Assembly: GCF_030824335.1 (NCBI RefSeq) | Contig: NZ_JAVBXX010000005.1 | Coordinates: forward strand, 1 to 64,000 | Direction of reading: 5' to 3' | DNA from: Azonexus sp. | GTDB taxonomy: Bacteria; Pseudomonadota; Gammaproteobacteria; Burkholderiales; Rhodocyclaceae | DNA length: 64,000 nt | Shown here: piece after piece, positions 16,460-27,476 of the stretch | Layout of the letters: every line of letters begins with the position of its first letter | Numbering within the stretch: position 1 is the first letter of the stretch | Translations under genes and position numbers: made by a program | The notes under the pieces: model-generated | Seen by the model: the letters and a program-made list of their open reading frames with translations, nothing else | The model's database searches: none | What the model was told of the DNA's origin: nothing

Positions 16460-17392
16460 TTACCAGGGCAATGCGCCAAAAGCGCGTTGATAGCGAACGG
16501 CAATTTCCTCACGGCTCGGCTGATGATTCTGCCCGCCGCGATGGGCAATCTTGATGGCTCCCATCACCGAAGCAAGCCGCCCGGTAGTCGGCCAATCAAA
16601 GCTATTGGCCAAACCATAGAGCAGACCGGCCCGATAAGCATCGCCGCAACCTGTCGGATCAAGGATCGCATCGGGTTCGACACAAGGAATATGGAGACGT
16701 TCGCCCTGCACAAAAATCTCGGAGCCTTCAGCCCCCCGCGTAACAATCAGCGCCCTGACCTCAGCGGCCAGTTGTTCGAGGCTATGCCCCGTACGATCAC
16801 AAGCCAGTTTGGCCTCGTAATCGTTAAAACAGGCATAGTCCGCCAGCTTCATGAAGTCGAGCAGATCGTCGCCGCTGAACATCGGCAAACCCTGACCCGG
16901 ATCGAAGATGAACGGCACGCCGGCGGCAGCGAAATCCCGCGCATGTTGCATCATTCCCTCACGTCCATCGGGTGCCACAATACCAAGTTGCGCATTGGCG
17001 CGGTCAACCTTGTTCAAATGGGAAAAACCCATGGCCCCCGGATGGAAGGCCGTGATCTGGTTATCGTCCAGATCGGTGGTAATAAATGCTTGCGCGGTAA
17101 AGCTGCCGGGCACCTGTCGCACATGACTGCGCGAGAGACCAAGCTTGTCCAGGCGATCCAGATAAGGCTGCGCATCGTCACCGACTGTTGCCATGATTTC
17201 CGGCTGCCCGCCGAGCAACATCAGGTTATAGGCGATGTTGCCGGCACAACCGCCGAATTCGCGGCGCATTTCCGGCACGAGAAAGGCAACATTCAGGATA
17301 TGAATCTGTTCCGGCAGAATATGATTCTTGAATCGGTCCGGAAAAACCATGATGTTGTCGAAGGCGAGCGAACCGCAAATCAGAGTGGTCAT
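16460..17392 (-). CDS. PfkB-family carbohydrate/adenosine kinase
   Basis: A 310-residue ribokinase-superfamily protein: N-terminal GSLAFDNIM, the first PfkB signature region FGGCAGNIAYNLMLLGG, and the catalytic anion-hole/base motif DPTGCGDAYRAG near the C-terminus. The overall pattern is closest to adenosine-kinase-like members common in beta- and gammaproteobacteria. The phosphoryl acceptor cannot be fixed from sequence. It lies in the run accB-accC-prmA-DUF3426-this gene-lipoprotein, with gaps of a few bases. Confidence 0.87.
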   Translation of the reverse strand: MTTLICGSLAFDNIMVFPDRFKNHILPEQIHILNVAFLVPEMRREFGGCAGNIAYNLMLLGGQPEIMATVGDDAQPYLDRLDKLGLSRSHVRQVPGSFTAQAFITTDLDDNQITAFHPGAMGFSHLNKVDRANAQLGIVAPDGREGMMQHARDFAAAGVPFIFDPGQGLPMFSGDDLLDFMKLADYACFNDYEAKLACDRTGHSLEQLAAEVRALIVTRGAEGSEIFVQGERLHIPCVEPDAILDPTGCGDAYRAGLLYGLANSFDWPTTGRLASVMGAIKIAHRGGQNHQPSREEIAVRYQRAFGALPW

Positions 17393-17398
17393 ATTCGG

Positions 17399-18510
<1,112 letters not shown>

Positions 18511-18535
<25 letters not shown>

Positions 18536-19401
18536 ACCCAGTCCTCGCGCACATCGGCTACCTCAAGGGCAATCCAGGGTGCGTAAACAGCGATGATCTC
18601 GTCGGCCTGTTCGCGCAAGATACCGGACAAGGCGAGCGATCCACCGGAACGCACATGAGCGCAGATGGCCGCAGCCAGAACACGCAAGGGATTTGACAGG
18701 ATATTGGCGACCACGACATCGTACTCACCAGCCAGCGGTGCCGCCGAATCTGAAAATTCAGCACTGACTGCATTGCGTTCGGCATTGGCATTCGCTGCTT
18801 CGACGGCTTGCGGATCGATATCGACCCCCGCCACCCGAGCAGCCCCAAGCTTTGCTGCAGCAATGGCCAGAATGCCCGAGCCACAACCATAGTCGAGTAC
18901 GCTATCACCGGGCTTCACGGTGCGTTCCAGCCACTCGAGGCAAAGTCGGGTCGTTGGATGCGAACCGGTACCAAACGCCATGCCCGGATCGAGAATCAGG
19001 TTGATGGCTGCGGGATCGGGGGATTCATGCCATGAAGGCACAATCCACAAGCGGCCGGAAACCCGGATCGGATCGAATTGCGACTGAGTCAGTTGCACCC
19101 AATTCTGTTCTTCCACCGCGTCGACCGTAAAAGTCGGCACCTCGGGCAGGCCAAGCTGCTCGGCAGCCGCGGCCAACATGGCGGCAACATCGGCATCCGG
19201 TTCGAACAGCGCTACCACTCGCGAATGGGTCCAACCCGGCGTATTGACCGACCCCGGCTCACCAAACTGCGGCTGCTCGTCGGGTGTTCCCGCATCGGCG
19301 TCCTCGATGCTCGCCGACAAGGCACCAATCTCGATCAGCGCATCGCAAATCGGATCGGCCTTTGCCGCATCGGTAAGAAAACTGACGTTTTGCCAGGCCA
19401 T
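18511..19401 (-). CDS. prmA: Ribosomal protein L11 methyltransferase
   Basis: A 296-residue SAM-dependent enzyme that methylates ribosomal protein L11. The substrate-binding N-terminal domain (W-QNVSF...[21 protein letters not shown]) is followed by the methyltransferase core with [39 protein letters not shown] and [10 protein letters not shown]. Length is standard. It starts 2 bases after the accC stop and overlaps the DUF3426 gene at its end, so it belongs to the accB-accC operon as in many betaproteobacteria. Confidence 0.96.
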
Positions 19402-19403
19402 GC

Positions 19404-20762
19404 TTATTTCTTGACCTCGCTCTTTTCAGCCAGCATGTGTTCCAGATAGTGAATGCTGGTGCCGCCTTCATTGAAGCGGGCATCAAGCATCAGTTCCTGA
19501 TGCAGGGCGATATTGGTCTTGATTCCCTGAATGCTCATTTCTGACAGCGCAATGCGCATACGACGAATGGCCTGCTCGCGGGTATCGCCATAGGAAATCA
19601 CCTTGGCGACCATGGAGTCGTAATGCGACGGTACCCGGTAACCCTGGTAGATGTGCGAATCAACGCGAATCCCCGGACCACCCGGCGGATGATAAAACTC
19701 GATCTTGCCGGGAGATGGCACGAACGTGAAGGGATCTTCGGCGTTGATGCGGCATTCGATGGCATGCCCACGCAGCACAATATCCTTTTGACGGTAGCGC
19801 AGCTTTTCACCGGCAGCAACGCGAATTTGCTCCTGCACGATGTCGACCCCGGTAATCATCTCGGTGACCGGATGCTCGACCTGGACTCGTGTATTCATTT
19901 CAATGAAGTAGAACTCATTGTTTTCATACAGGAATTCAAACGTCCCGGCACCGCGATAACCGATCTTGCGGCAGGCTTCGGCACAACGCTCGCCAATGCG
20001 GGCAATCAGTCGGGGCGGAATATGGGGGGCTGGCGCCTCCTCGACAACTTTCTGGTGCCGACGCTGCATCGAGCAATCGCGTTCGCCCAGATAAATGGCA
20101 CTTTTATGCTGATCCGCCAGTACCTGGATTTCCACGTGGCGTGGGTTTTCCAGGAATTTTTCCATGTAGACCGCAGGATTACCAAAGAACTGGCCAGCTT
20201 CCTGACGCGTCATCTGTACCGCATTGAGCAGCGCCGCCTCGGTATGCACGACGCGCATGCCGCGTCCACCACCACCGCCAGCCGCCTTGATGATCACCGG
20301 ATAACCGACGGCACGGGCAATGCGCACGATCTCCTTGGGATCTTCCGGCAAGGCGCCCTCAGAACCCGGCACGCACGGCACACCGGCAATCTTCATGGCA
20401 TCTTTAGCAGAGACCTTGTCGCCCATCAGGCGGATGGTTTCTGCCCGTGGCCCGATGAAGACAAAACCTGAGGTTTCAACGCGCTCAGCAAAATCGGCGT
20501 TTTCCGACAGAAAACCGTAACCGGGGTGGATTGCCTCGGCGTCGGTGACTTCCGCTGCAGCGATGATCGCCGGAACGTTCAGATAGCTCTGGGCAGATGA
20601 TGCAGGACCAATACAAACCGACTCGTCGGCTAGCTTGACGTACTTGGCATCACTATCAGCCTCGGAATGCACCACAACCGTCTTGATGCCAAGCTCGCGG
20701 CAGGCGCGCTGAATACGCAGGGCAATTTCACCGCGATTAGCGATCAGTATTTTTTCAAACAT
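19404..20762 (-). CDS. accC: Acetyl-CoA carboxylase, biotin carboxylase subunit
   Basis: A 452-residue ATP-grasp enzyme that carboxylates biotin on AccB in the first step of fatty-acid synthesis. Family landmarks include [31 protein letters not shown], the Gly-rich loop [31 protein letters not shown] and [18 protein letters not shown]. Length matches E. coli AccC (449). It lies 10 bases after accB and 2 bases before prmA. Confidence 0.98.
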   Translation of the reverse strand: MFEKILIANRGEIALRIQRACRELGIKTVVVHSEADSDAKYVKLADESVCIGPASSAQSYLNVPAIIAAAEVTDAEAIHPGYGFLSENADFAERVETSGFVFIGPRAETIRLMGDKVSAKDAMKIAGVPCVPGSEGALPEDPKEIVRIARAVGYPVIIKAAGGGGGRGMRVVHTEAALLNAVQMTRQEAGQFFGNPAVYMEKFLENPRHVEIQVLADQHKSAIYLGERDCSMQRRHQKVVEEAPAPHIPPRLIARIGERCAEACRKIGYRGAGTFEFLYENNEFYFIEMNTRVQVEHPVTEMITGVDIVQEQIRVAAGEKLRYRQKDIVLRGHAIECRINAEDPFTFVPSPGKIEFYHPPGGPGIRVDSHIYQGYRVPSHYDSMVAKVISYGDTREQAIRRMRIALSEMSIQGIKTNIALHQELMLDARFNEGGTSIHYLEHMLAEKSEVKK

Positions 20763-20772
20763 GACTGGCCGC

Positions 20773-21222
20773 TCAGCCGATCACGAACAACGGTTCACCA
20801 AATTCAACCGGCTCACCGTTATCGAGCAGGATGGCCTTGATCACACCGGTCGCATCGGCTTCGATTTCATTCAGCAATTTCATGGCTTCGATGATGCAAA
20901 GGGTTTCACCCTGCTTCACCGACTGGCCGATCTGTACAAAGGCATCGGCACCGGGCGACGGAGAACGATAGAAGGTACCGACCATCGGCGACTTGACGAC
21001 GTGACCTTCGGGCAAATCATCCTCTTCATCGAGGTTGACCGTAGAAACAGCCGGTGCGCCCTGTGGCGCAGGTGCCGGCATGGCATATTGCTGCATCGGC
21101 ACGCCAACTGGCGCGTAATGCTTGGCGATACGGACCTTTTCCTCGCCCTCAGTCACTTCCAGTTCCGAAATGCCGGACTCCTGAACGAGATCGATAAGTT
21201 TCTTGAGCTTGCGCAGATCCAT
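20773..21222 (-). CDS. accB: Biotin carboxyl carrier protein of acetyl-CoA carboxylase
   Basis: A 149-residue BCCP. The N-terminal dimerisation part ([23 protein letters not shown]) is followed by a Pro/Ala-rich linker ([12 protein letters not shown]) and a C-terminal biotinyl domain with EAMKLLNEI, the Lys near residue 115 being the biotin site. An AAGGAG site precedes ATG 21222. It is the first gene of the accB-accC-prmA run; aroQ lies 54 bases upstream on the same strand, as in many proteobacteria, and may share its transcript. Confidence 0.98.
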   Translation of the reverse strand: MDLRKLKKLIDLVQESGISELEVTEGEEKVRIAKHYAPVGVPMQQYAMPAPAPQGAPAVSTVNLDEEDDLPEGHVVKSPMVGTFYRSPSPGADAFVQIGQSVKQGETLCIIEAMKLLNEIEADATGVIKAILLDNGEPVEFGEPLFVIG

Positions 21223-21276
21223 GTTAACTCCTTAAATTTTCGCGCACATTACGTGCATGATCACGACAACAGTCGC

Positions 21277-21759
21277 TTATTGATCCAGATTTATTTTGTT
21301 GAGCAGGTATTCGAGGGCCAGACGATAGCCCTCATGCCCCAGACCGCAGATGACACCGATGGCCAGGTCCGAGAAATACGAGTGATGCCGGAAAGGCTCC
21401 CGGGCATGAACATTCGACAGATGCACTTCGACAAAGGGGATAGCCACCGCCGCCAGCGCATCGCGCAGCGCCACGCTGGTATGCGTATAAGCCGCCGGAT
21501 TGATGATGATGGCGCGCACCCCTTGCTCACGTGCTGCATGGATGCGCTCGATCAGCGCACCTTCGTGATTGCTTTGAAAGGCTTCCAGCTCGACCCCGAC
21601 ACTATCCGCCATGCGCGCCAGCGCAAGGTTGATATCGGCCAATGTTACCGAGCCGTAGTGCTCCGGTTCGCGAGTACCAAGCAGATTCAGATTTGGCCCA
21701 TGCACCACCAGGATGCGAGGTTTATCTGTCGACTTGGAAGCAGTTTTTCGCTTCGTCAT
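21277..21759 (-). CDS. aroQ: 3-dehydroquinate dehydratase, type II
   Basis: A 160-residue type II dehydroquinase of the shikimate pathway. Typical motifs are present: [18 protein letters not shown] with the catalytic Tyr, [31 protein letters not shown] and [20 protein letters not shown]. The lysine-rich first 12 residues extend slightly beyond the usual start. It precedes accB on the same strand. Confidence 0.97.
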   Translation of the reverse strand: MTKRKTASKSTDKPRILVVHGPNLNLLGTREPEHYGSVTLADINLALARMADSVGVELEAFQSNHEGALIERIHAAREQGVRAIIINPAAYTHTSVALRDALAAVAIPFVEVHLSNVHAREPFRHHSYFSDLAIGVICGLGHEGYRLALEYLLNKINLDQ

Positions 21760-21798
21760 AGCTGCGAGTTTGCCGCAAATCGCCGCAACTTGTCCAGT

Positions 21799-22389
21799 CT
21801 ACTCATTCAATGCAAGACGTAGCTCAGCCGCCCGGATGCGTGCACGAACTCTTCCGTCCCGGTGCTTCAGGCTCACCCGTTCCATGTGTGGCGCCAGGAT
21901 AATCAGGCTGGCATCTGCCGTGTCGGTTTCAATCTGCAAAACTGCCTCAACCTTATCGCTACGCGGCTCGGCATGCGTCACATCGATACCGCGATTGAGC
22001 AGGAATATTTCAACTTCTTTCGCGCTGTCGGCAAAAAGCAGGATGTCAATGTGTGAATGTTCGCCCGCCGTGCCATCCAGCACCGAGCCGGTCAGGTAAG
22101 GGTTGAATGCTGCCAGCAAGTCGAGTAGCTCAAGCGCCGTATGACGCATGGCAGCCAACAACTCGGCATGCTCCTCGCCCTGATACAGGCTGCGATATGC
22201 CCGCAATTCGGCTTCAACCTCGGCGTTATCGGGAAAGGCGACATGTTCGCCCAACCCCAGATGACGAGCCGCTTTTTTCTTGGCTTGATAATAATCACTG
22301 ATACCGTCTTCAGCCATCAGACGGGCCGCCGCAGCGGCGATGGCGGACCGCGTACCAACTCCCGGGCGCTGTTTTTCGTGGCGAGGCAT
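21799..22389 (-). CDS. Conserved hypothetical with nucleotidyltransferase-like motif
   Basis: A 196-residue protein. I do not recognise a characterised family. The middle contains FNPYLTGSVLDGTAGEHSHIDILLF, resembling the GS...(S/H)-D-x-D strand of minimal nucleotidyltransferases, but only one clear acidic residue follows the H, so activity is uncertain. The N-terminus is basic and Ala-rich (RSAIAAAAARLMAEDGISDYYQAKKKAARHLGL). It is divergent from mpl, 50 bases apart, and 39 bases upstream of aroQ on the same strand. Confidence 0.7.
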   Translation of the reverse strand: MPRHEKQRPGVGTRSAIAAAAARLMAEDGISDYYQAKKKAARHLGLGEHVAFPDNAEVEAELRAYRSLYQGEEHAELLAAMRHTALELLDLLAAFNPYLTGSVLDGTAGEHSHIDILLFADSAKEVEIFLLNRGIDVTHAEPRSDKVEAVLQIETDTADASLIILAPHMERVSLKHRDGRVRARIRAAELRLALNE

Positions 22390-22439
22390 GATGTCTTGCT
22401 CAGGGTAGAATCCAGTTCATTCTAACCACAGTACGTGAC

Positions 22440-23786
22440 ATGCACATTCATATTCTCGGCATCTGCGGCACCTTCATGGGGGGCATCGCCCAACTGGCTG
22501 TCGCTTCCGGCCACCGAGTCACCGGCTGCGACGCCAACGTTTACCCGCCGATGAGCGACCAGTTGCGTCAGGCCGGCATCGAACTGATCGAAGGCTTCGA
22601 TCAGGAACAACTGGCACTGAACCCCGACATCTTCGTCATCGGCAATGCCGTTTCACGCGGCAACCCGCTACTCGAAGCCGTTCTCGACAAGGGCCTGCCC
22701 TATGTCTCCGGCCCGCAGTGGCTGGCAGAAAATGTACTGCAAGGCCGTTGGGTGCTTGGTGTGGCCGGCACCCACGGGAAGACGACAACGAGCTCGATGC
22801 TGGCCTGGATTCTCGAAGATGCCAACATGTCGCCCGGTTTCCTGATTGGCGGCGTGCCACTCAATTTCGGCGTCTCGGCCCGCCTGGGCGACACACCATT
22901 CTTCGTGATCGAAGCCGACGAATACGACACTGCCTTCTGCGACAAGCGATCGAAATTCGTTCACTACCACCCGCGGACCGTCATCCTGAACAATCTTGAA
23001 TTCGATCATGCTGATATTTTCGCCGATCTGGCAGCTATCGAGACCCAATTTCACCATCTGATACGCACCCTGCCGCAATCCGGACTAATCGTTGCCAATG
23101 CGGAGGAAGCCAGTCTTGGGCGAGTTTTAAGCCGAGGCTGCTGGACGCCGGTCGAGCATTTCAACGACTCGGCCGGCTATCGCATGACGGGCGACGACAC
23201 GACAGGAGAACTCATCCTGCACGGCCCGGGCGGCGAGATCGGCCGCTGCATCTGGCAACTCTCCGGTGCACACAACCGGGCCAATGCCTGCGCGGCCTTG
23301 CTTGCTGCCCGCCATGTTGGCGTGCCTTTCGACAAAGGACTGGAAGCGCTGGCCAATTTCAGCAATGTCAAACGCCGGATGGAAGTGCGCGGCATGGTTG
23401 ACGGCATCACTGTGTACGACGATTTCGCCCACCACCCAACGGCCATTGCGACCACCGTCGACGGCCTGCGGCGCAAGGTCGGTGATGCACGCATCCTGGC
23501 CGTCCTCGAACCACGCTCGAACACCATGAAGCTGGGTACGATGAAATCCCAGCTCCCGGATAGTCTGAGTGCCGCTGATGCCACCTTCTGTTACGCTGGG
23601 CAATTGGGCTGGGATGCGCGCGAAGCACTCGCCCCCATGGGCGAACGGGCCTGCGTCCACGACGACATTGCAGGCCTGGTCAGTGCCATCGTTGATGCAG
23701 CACACCCCGGCGACCACATCCTGGTCATGAGTAACGGCGGCTTTGCCGGCATCCATAACCTTCTGCTTGAAAGACTGGGCAAATGA
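22440..23786 (+). CDS. mpl: UDP-N-acetylmuramate:L-Ala-gamma-D-Glu-meso-DAP ligase
   Basis: A 448-residue Mur-ligase-family enzyme that reuses the murein tripeptide during peptidoglycan recycling in the cytosol. Motifs: MHIHILGICGTFMGGIAQLA (nucleotide-binding start), VAGTHGKTTTSSMLAW (ATP loop), EADEYDTAFCDKRSKFVHY and FAHHPTAI. Its length matches Mpl (about 450-460) and the N-terminus differs from MurC. Its stop overlaps the SCO gene start by four bases (ATGA), indicating coupled translation. Confidence 0.96.
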   Translation: MHIHILGICGTFMGGIAQLAVASGHRVTGCDANVYPPMSDQLRQAGIELIEGFDQEQLALNPDIFVIGNAVSRGNPLLEAVLDKGLPYVSGPQWLAENVLQGRWVLGVAGTHGKTTTSSMLAWILEDANMSPGFLIGGVPLNFGVSARLGDTPFFVIEADEYDTAFCDKRSKFVHYHPRTVILNNLEFDHADIFADLAAIETQFHHLIRTLPQSGLIVANAEEASLGRVLSRGCWTPVEHFNDSAGYRMTGDDTTGELILHGPGGEIGRCIWQLSGAHNRANACAALLAARHVGVPFDKGLEALANFSNVKRRMEVRGMVDGITVYDDFAHHPTAIATTVDGLRRKVGDARILAVLEPRSNTMKLGTMKSQLPDSLSAADATFCYAGQLGWDAREALAPMGERACVHDDIAGLVSAIVDAAHPGDHILVMSNGGFAGIHNLLLERLGK

Positions 23787-24376
23787 ATCGTCGCGAATTC
23801 ATCACCACGCTGTCAGCCATCAGCCTGATTGGCTGCGCTGGCGACGGCGCAAATCCCGAGTTTCGCAACACGGACCTCTCAGCCGGCAAAATCTTTCCGA
23901 GCGCAAATTTGCTCGATAACAGCGGTCGACCGCGAAATTTCGAGGAATTTCGCGGCAAAGTCCTGATTGTCTTGTTCGGCTACACCAGTTGCCCCGACAT
24001 CTGCCCCGGCACGCTACGCAAATACGCCAGCCTGATGCGCACCCTGCGCAACCAGGAAAGTGAAAAGATTCAAGTCCTGTTCATTACCGTAGACCCGGAA
24101 CGCGACACGCCGGCGCATACCGATACCTACGTCAAATGGTTCAACAAGAGCTTTATCGGACTATCGGGAAATACACAGCAGATTGCCGACGTTGCCCAGC
24201 AATTCAAGGTCATTTACAGCAAGCAAGCCGTTGAAGGCGGCATGGGTTACGTCATCGATCACAGCGCCGGCGCCTACGTCATTGACCCGAAAGGTCAGTT
24301 ACGCCTGACCTTCGCCGAAAACGCCCTGCTCGAACCGATTGCCGCCGATCTGCGCGTTCTGCTCGACGGAAAATAA
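23783..24376 (+). CDS. SCO1/SenC-family copper chaperone lipoprotein
   Basis: A 197-residue protein with a lipoprotein signal (TTLSAISLIGC) and a thioredoxin-like SCO domain. The copper-binding pair TSCPDICPGTL (C-x3-C) and the distal His in DHSAGAYVIDP are present, with the VTVDPERDTPA motif. SCO proteins deliver copper to the CuA site of cytochrome oxidase or act as thiol reductases. It overlaps mpl by four bases and ends at a terminator. Confidence 0.92.
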   Translation: MNRREFITTLSAISLIGCAGDGANPEFRNTDLSAGKIFPSANLLDNSGRPRNFEEFRGKVLIVLFGYTSCPDICPGTLRKYASLMRTLRNQESEKIQVLFITVDPERDTPAHTDTYVKWFNKSFIGLSGNTQQIADVAQQFKVIYSKQAVEGGMGYVIDHSAGAYVIDPKGQLRLTFAENALLEPIAADLRVLLDGK

Positions 24377-24398
24377 AAACCCCGCGCCGGCGGGGTTT
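24376..24398. terminator. Rho-independent terminator between SCO gene and maeB
   Basis: AAAACCCCGCGCCGGCGGGGTTT: six-base GC stem with a 4-base loop, flanked by A and T runs. It sits between the convergent SCO and maeB genes and can act in both directions. Confidence 0.88.
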
Positions 24399-24427
24399 CA
24401 GGGTTCTGCACGAAGCAAGCGTGCCGC

Positions 24428-26704
24428 TCAGCGCTCCATCGACTCGACAACAGCCAGCGCCGTCATGTTGACCAGACGGCGCACCGTTGCCGTAGACGTC
24501 AAGACATGCACCGGACGGGCTGCGCCGAGCAGGATGGGGCCAATCGTCACGCCCTCTCCGCTAGTCATCTTCAACAGATTGTAGGAAATATTGGCGGCGT
24601 CGATATTCGGCATCACCAGCAGATTGGCTTCGCCATTGAGCGGCGAATCCGGATTGGCTTCGCGACGAACCTCTTCGCTCAACGCCGAATCGCCGTGCAT
24701 TTCCCCGTCAATCTCCAGTTCACCGGCCGACATCGCGGAAACCAGCCCGGCCGCAACGCTCATCTTGCGTGCCGACTCGGATGAGCCGGAACCAAAGTTG
24801 GAGTGCGACAGCAGGGCGGCCTTTGGATGGCTGCCAAAGCGCTTGACCTGCTCGGCCGCCATCAAGGTCATTTCAGCAATTTCCTCGGCGCTCGGGTTCT
24901 CATTCACATGCGTATCGCAGATGAACAAGGAACGGCCCGGCAGCATCAAGTAATTCATTGCCGCCAGCGTGTTGACCCCAGGACGCTTGCCAATGACCTG
25001 ATTGATCACACCCAGATGGTGGCCGTATTGCCCGGTCATGCCGCAGATCAGCCCATCCGCATAACCCAGCTTCAGCAGCATGGCGGCAATGACCGTCGGT
25101 TTGCGATGCAGGGCTTCCTTGGCGATGGCCGGGGTCACGCCACGCCGAACCATCAGCTTGTGATACGCCGTCCAGCACTCACGGTAACGTTCATCAGACT
25201 CCGGATTGACGATGTCGAAATCGACACCCGGCTTGATGCGCAGCTTGGCTTTTTCCAGACGGTGCTCGATGACCGCCGGACGCCCCACCAGTATCGGCCG
25301 GGCAAATTTTTCTTCGATCACGACCTGCGCAGCGCGCAACACGCGCTCGTCCTCACCCTCGGCATAAATGATGCGTTTGCCTTGGGCCTGACGCGCCGCC
25401 TGGAAAATGGCGCGCATGCCAACGCCCGTGTGATAGACGAATTCGGACAGTTTGGCGCGGTAGGCTGCCCAGTCGGTGATCGGACGGGTAGCAACACCGG
25501 AATCCATTGCCGCTTGGGCGACAGCCGGCGCGATCTTGACGATCAGACGCGGATCGAACGGCTTCGGAATCAGGTATTCCGGCCCGAAAGACAAATCGGC
25601 ACCCGGATAGGCCATGGCCACTTCATCGGTCACTTCAGCTTCGGCCAGTTCGGCGATGGCGCGCACCGAGGCCATCTTCATTTCTTCGGTGATGCGCGTC
25701 GCGCCAACGTCGAGTGCGCCACGGAAGATGAAGGGGAAGCACAGCACGTTGTTGACCTGGTTCACATAGTCGGAACGGCCGGTGGCGATGATCGCGTCCG
25801 GGCGCACTTCCTTGACCAGTTCCGGCATGATTTCCGGCGTCGGGTTGGCCAGCGCAAAAACCATCGGCTTGGCAGCCATGCTCTTGACCATGTCTTGGTT
25901 GACCACACCAGCAGCAGACAGACCGAGGAAAATATCGGCGCCAACCATCGCGTCAGCCAACGTGCGCTTGTCGGTTTCCTGCGCGTAGCGCGCCTTGGTT
26001 TCGTCCATGCCGCCCGGACGGCCGACGTAGATGACGCCCTTCGAGTCGCAAATGGTGATGTTCTCGCGCTTGACGCCGAGATCGCACCACAGGTTCACGC
26101 AGGAAATGGCGGCAGCACCGGCGCCGGAGACAACGACCTTGACCTGGTCGATTTTCTTGTCGACCACTTTCAGGCCATTCAACATCGCAGCGCCGGAAAT
26201 GATCGCGGTACCGTGCTGGTCATCGTGAAAGACGGGAATATTCATCCGTTCCTTCAGCTTCTGCTCGATGTAGAAGCATTCCGGCGCCTTGATGTCTTCG
26301 AGGTTGATGCCACCGAGCGTCGGCTCCAGCGCGGCAATCATGTCGATCAGCTTGTCCGGATCGTTCTCGGCCAGTTCGATGTCGAACACGTCGATGCCAG
26401 CAAACTTCTTGAACAGGCAGCCCTTGCCTTCCATCACCGGCTTCGAGGCCAGCGGGCCAATATTGCCGAGGCCGAGCACGGCGGTGCCGTTGGTGACGAC
26501 GCCGACCAGATTGGCGCGCGAGGTGTACCAGGCGGCGGTGGCTGGATCTTCGACGATGGCATCGCAGGCGGCGGCGACGCCGGGCGAGTAGGCCAGCGCC
26601 AGATCGCGCTGGTTGGTCAAGCCCTTGGTCGGGCGGACGGAAATCTTGCCTGGCGTGGGCCAGCGATGGTATTCGAGTGCGGCTTCGCGCAAATCCTTTT
26701 CCAC
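24428..26704 (-). CDS. maeB: NADP-dependent malic enzyme, MaeB type
   Basis: A 758-residue cytosolic enzyme converting malate to pyruvate. The N-terminal half is the malic-enzyme domain ([31 protein letters not shown] for NAD(P) binding, [11 protein letters not shown]). The C-terminal 330 residues are a phosphotransacetylase-like domain ([46 protein letters not shown]), which in MaeB proteins regulates rather than transfers acetyl groups. Full length. The start is GTG 26704 with GAGGA upstream. Confidence 0.97.
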   Translation of the reverse strand: MEKDLREAALEYHRWPTPGKISVRPTKGLTNQRDLALAYSPGVAAACDAIVEDPATAAWYTSRANLVGVVTNGTAVLGLGNIGPLASKPVMEGKGCLFKKFAGIDVFDIELAENDPDKLIDMIAALEPTLGGINLEDIKAPECFYIEQKLKERMNIPVFHDDQHGTAIISGAAMLNGLKVVDKKIDQVKVVVSGAGAAAISCVNLWCDLGVKRENITICDSKGVIYVGRPGGMDETKARYAQETDKRTLADAMVGADIFLGLSAAGVVNQDMVKSMAAKPMVFALANPTPEIMPELVKEVRPDAIIATGRSDYVNQVNNVLCFPFIFRGALDVGATRITEEMKMASVRAIAELAEAEVTDEVAMAYPGADLSFGPEYLIPKPFDPRLIVKIAPAVAQAAMDSGVATRPITDWAAYRAKLSEFVYHTGVGMRAIFQAARQAQGKRIIYAEGEDERVLRAAQVVIEEKFARPILVGRPAVIEHRLEKAKLRIKPGVDFDIVNPESDERYRECWTAYHKLMVRRGVTPAIAKEALHRKPTVIAAMLLKLGYADGLICGMTGQYGHHLGVINQVIGKRPGVNTLAAMNYLMLPGRSLFICDTHVNENPSAEEIAEMTLMAAEQVKRFGSHPKAALLSHSNFGSGSSESARKMSVAAGLVSAMSAGELEIDGEMHGDSALSEEVRREANPDSPLNGEANLLVMPNIDAANISYNLLKMTSGEGVTIGPILLGAARPVHVLTSTATVRRLVNMTALAVVESMER

Positions 26705-26927
26705 GGAAAATCCTCGGCTGTCAGGTTGGGGAAAACCCTGTAGGTTACTCCAAAGATAAAAAACAGGGTGTGTAATTATGAATTATGGAGTATCGGTACG
26801 CAATTTTCCAGACACACCTGACAGTCGAACAGTTAGCCGAAGATAAATACGGCCCGAAATATTTCAGGAAATCGCGACAGTTCGACCCGTTGCCCGGCGA
26901 TTGTATGAATTTACCGATGCCTGCCCG

Positions 26928-27377
26928 TCAGGTCAGCCGTGCTGCATCGCGCAAAGGAATCATCTGCCCCAGATCAGCCTGCTGAAACAGCAAGTCTGCC
27001 AGGGTATAACGATCCAATACCGCAAACATCGCTGTCAGCGCCTCATCGAGAATGGGCGGCAAGCGGCAGGCACCATTGATCTGGCAATTGCCGGCGGTCG
27101 CAAAACACTCAACCAGCACCCAATCATTCTCGGTCTGCCGGATAAGCTCGCCCAAACGAATTTCGGCTGCCGCCTTGCCGAGACGGATGCCCCCCCCCTT
27201 GCCACGCACCGTCTCGATATACGCAAGGCGACCAAGATGATGCACTACCTTGGTCAGGTGATTACCCGAAATACCATAGGCCTCGGCGATTTCACCAATC
27301 GTCACAAGCCGGTCAGCATGCACCCCAAGGAACATGAGCACGCGCAGACTGTAGTCGGAAAAACTGCTCAGCCGCAT
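26928..27377 (-). CDS. nsrR: Rrf2-family regulator, NsrR-like nitric-oxide sensor
   Basis: A 149-residue Rrf2 protein: winged helix (MRLSSFSDYSLRVLMFLGV...GISGNHLTKVVHHLGRLAYIETVRGKGGGIRL) and three Cys ligands in CFATAGNCQINGAC, the NsrR [Fe-S] arrangement. NsrR represses NO-response genes and is inactivated when NO destroys its cluster. The frame stays open upstream to 27677, but MRLSSF at 27377 is the family start. An NsrR-box-like sequence lies in the 99-base divergent region with ccoG, so it probably represses ccoG and/or itself. Confidence 0.88.
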   Translation of the reverse strand: MRLSSFSDYSLRVLMFLGVHADRLVTIGEIAEAYGISGNHLTKVVHHLGRLAYIETVRGKGGGIRLGKAAAEIRLGELIRQTENDWVLVECFATAGNCQINGACRLPPILDEALTAMFAVLDRYTLADLLFQQADLGQMIPLRDAARLT

Positions 27378-27424
27378 CGAGTCGCAATGGGCGATTGCCC
27401 TGGGAGGAGATTCATTGTTACCAT

Positions 27425-27447
27425 AAGATGCAAAAATTATACATGTT
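27425..27447. promoter_or_regulatory. NsrR-like operator
   Basis: The 23-base element has arms AAGATGCA and TACATGTT around AAAAATT, close to the E. coli NsrR consensus of two inverted 11-base half-sites (AAGATGCA...TACATCTT). It is centred in the nsrR/ccoG divergent region, 30 bases before the ccoG start. Confidence 0.65.
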
Positions 27448-27476
27448 AAACAAAGCGAAAAAGCCCTTCGGACACC

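Noticed and set aside
24803..26743. 646-residue plus-strand open frame
   Set aside because: It lies fully antisense to maeB, which has all family motifs; long antisense frames are expected from GC-rich codon use.
26785..26985. Short plus-strand open frame between maeB and nsrR
   Set aside because: It overlaps the nsrR 3' end, has no ribosome site and no recognisable pattern; the 26705-26927 region is treated as intergenic.
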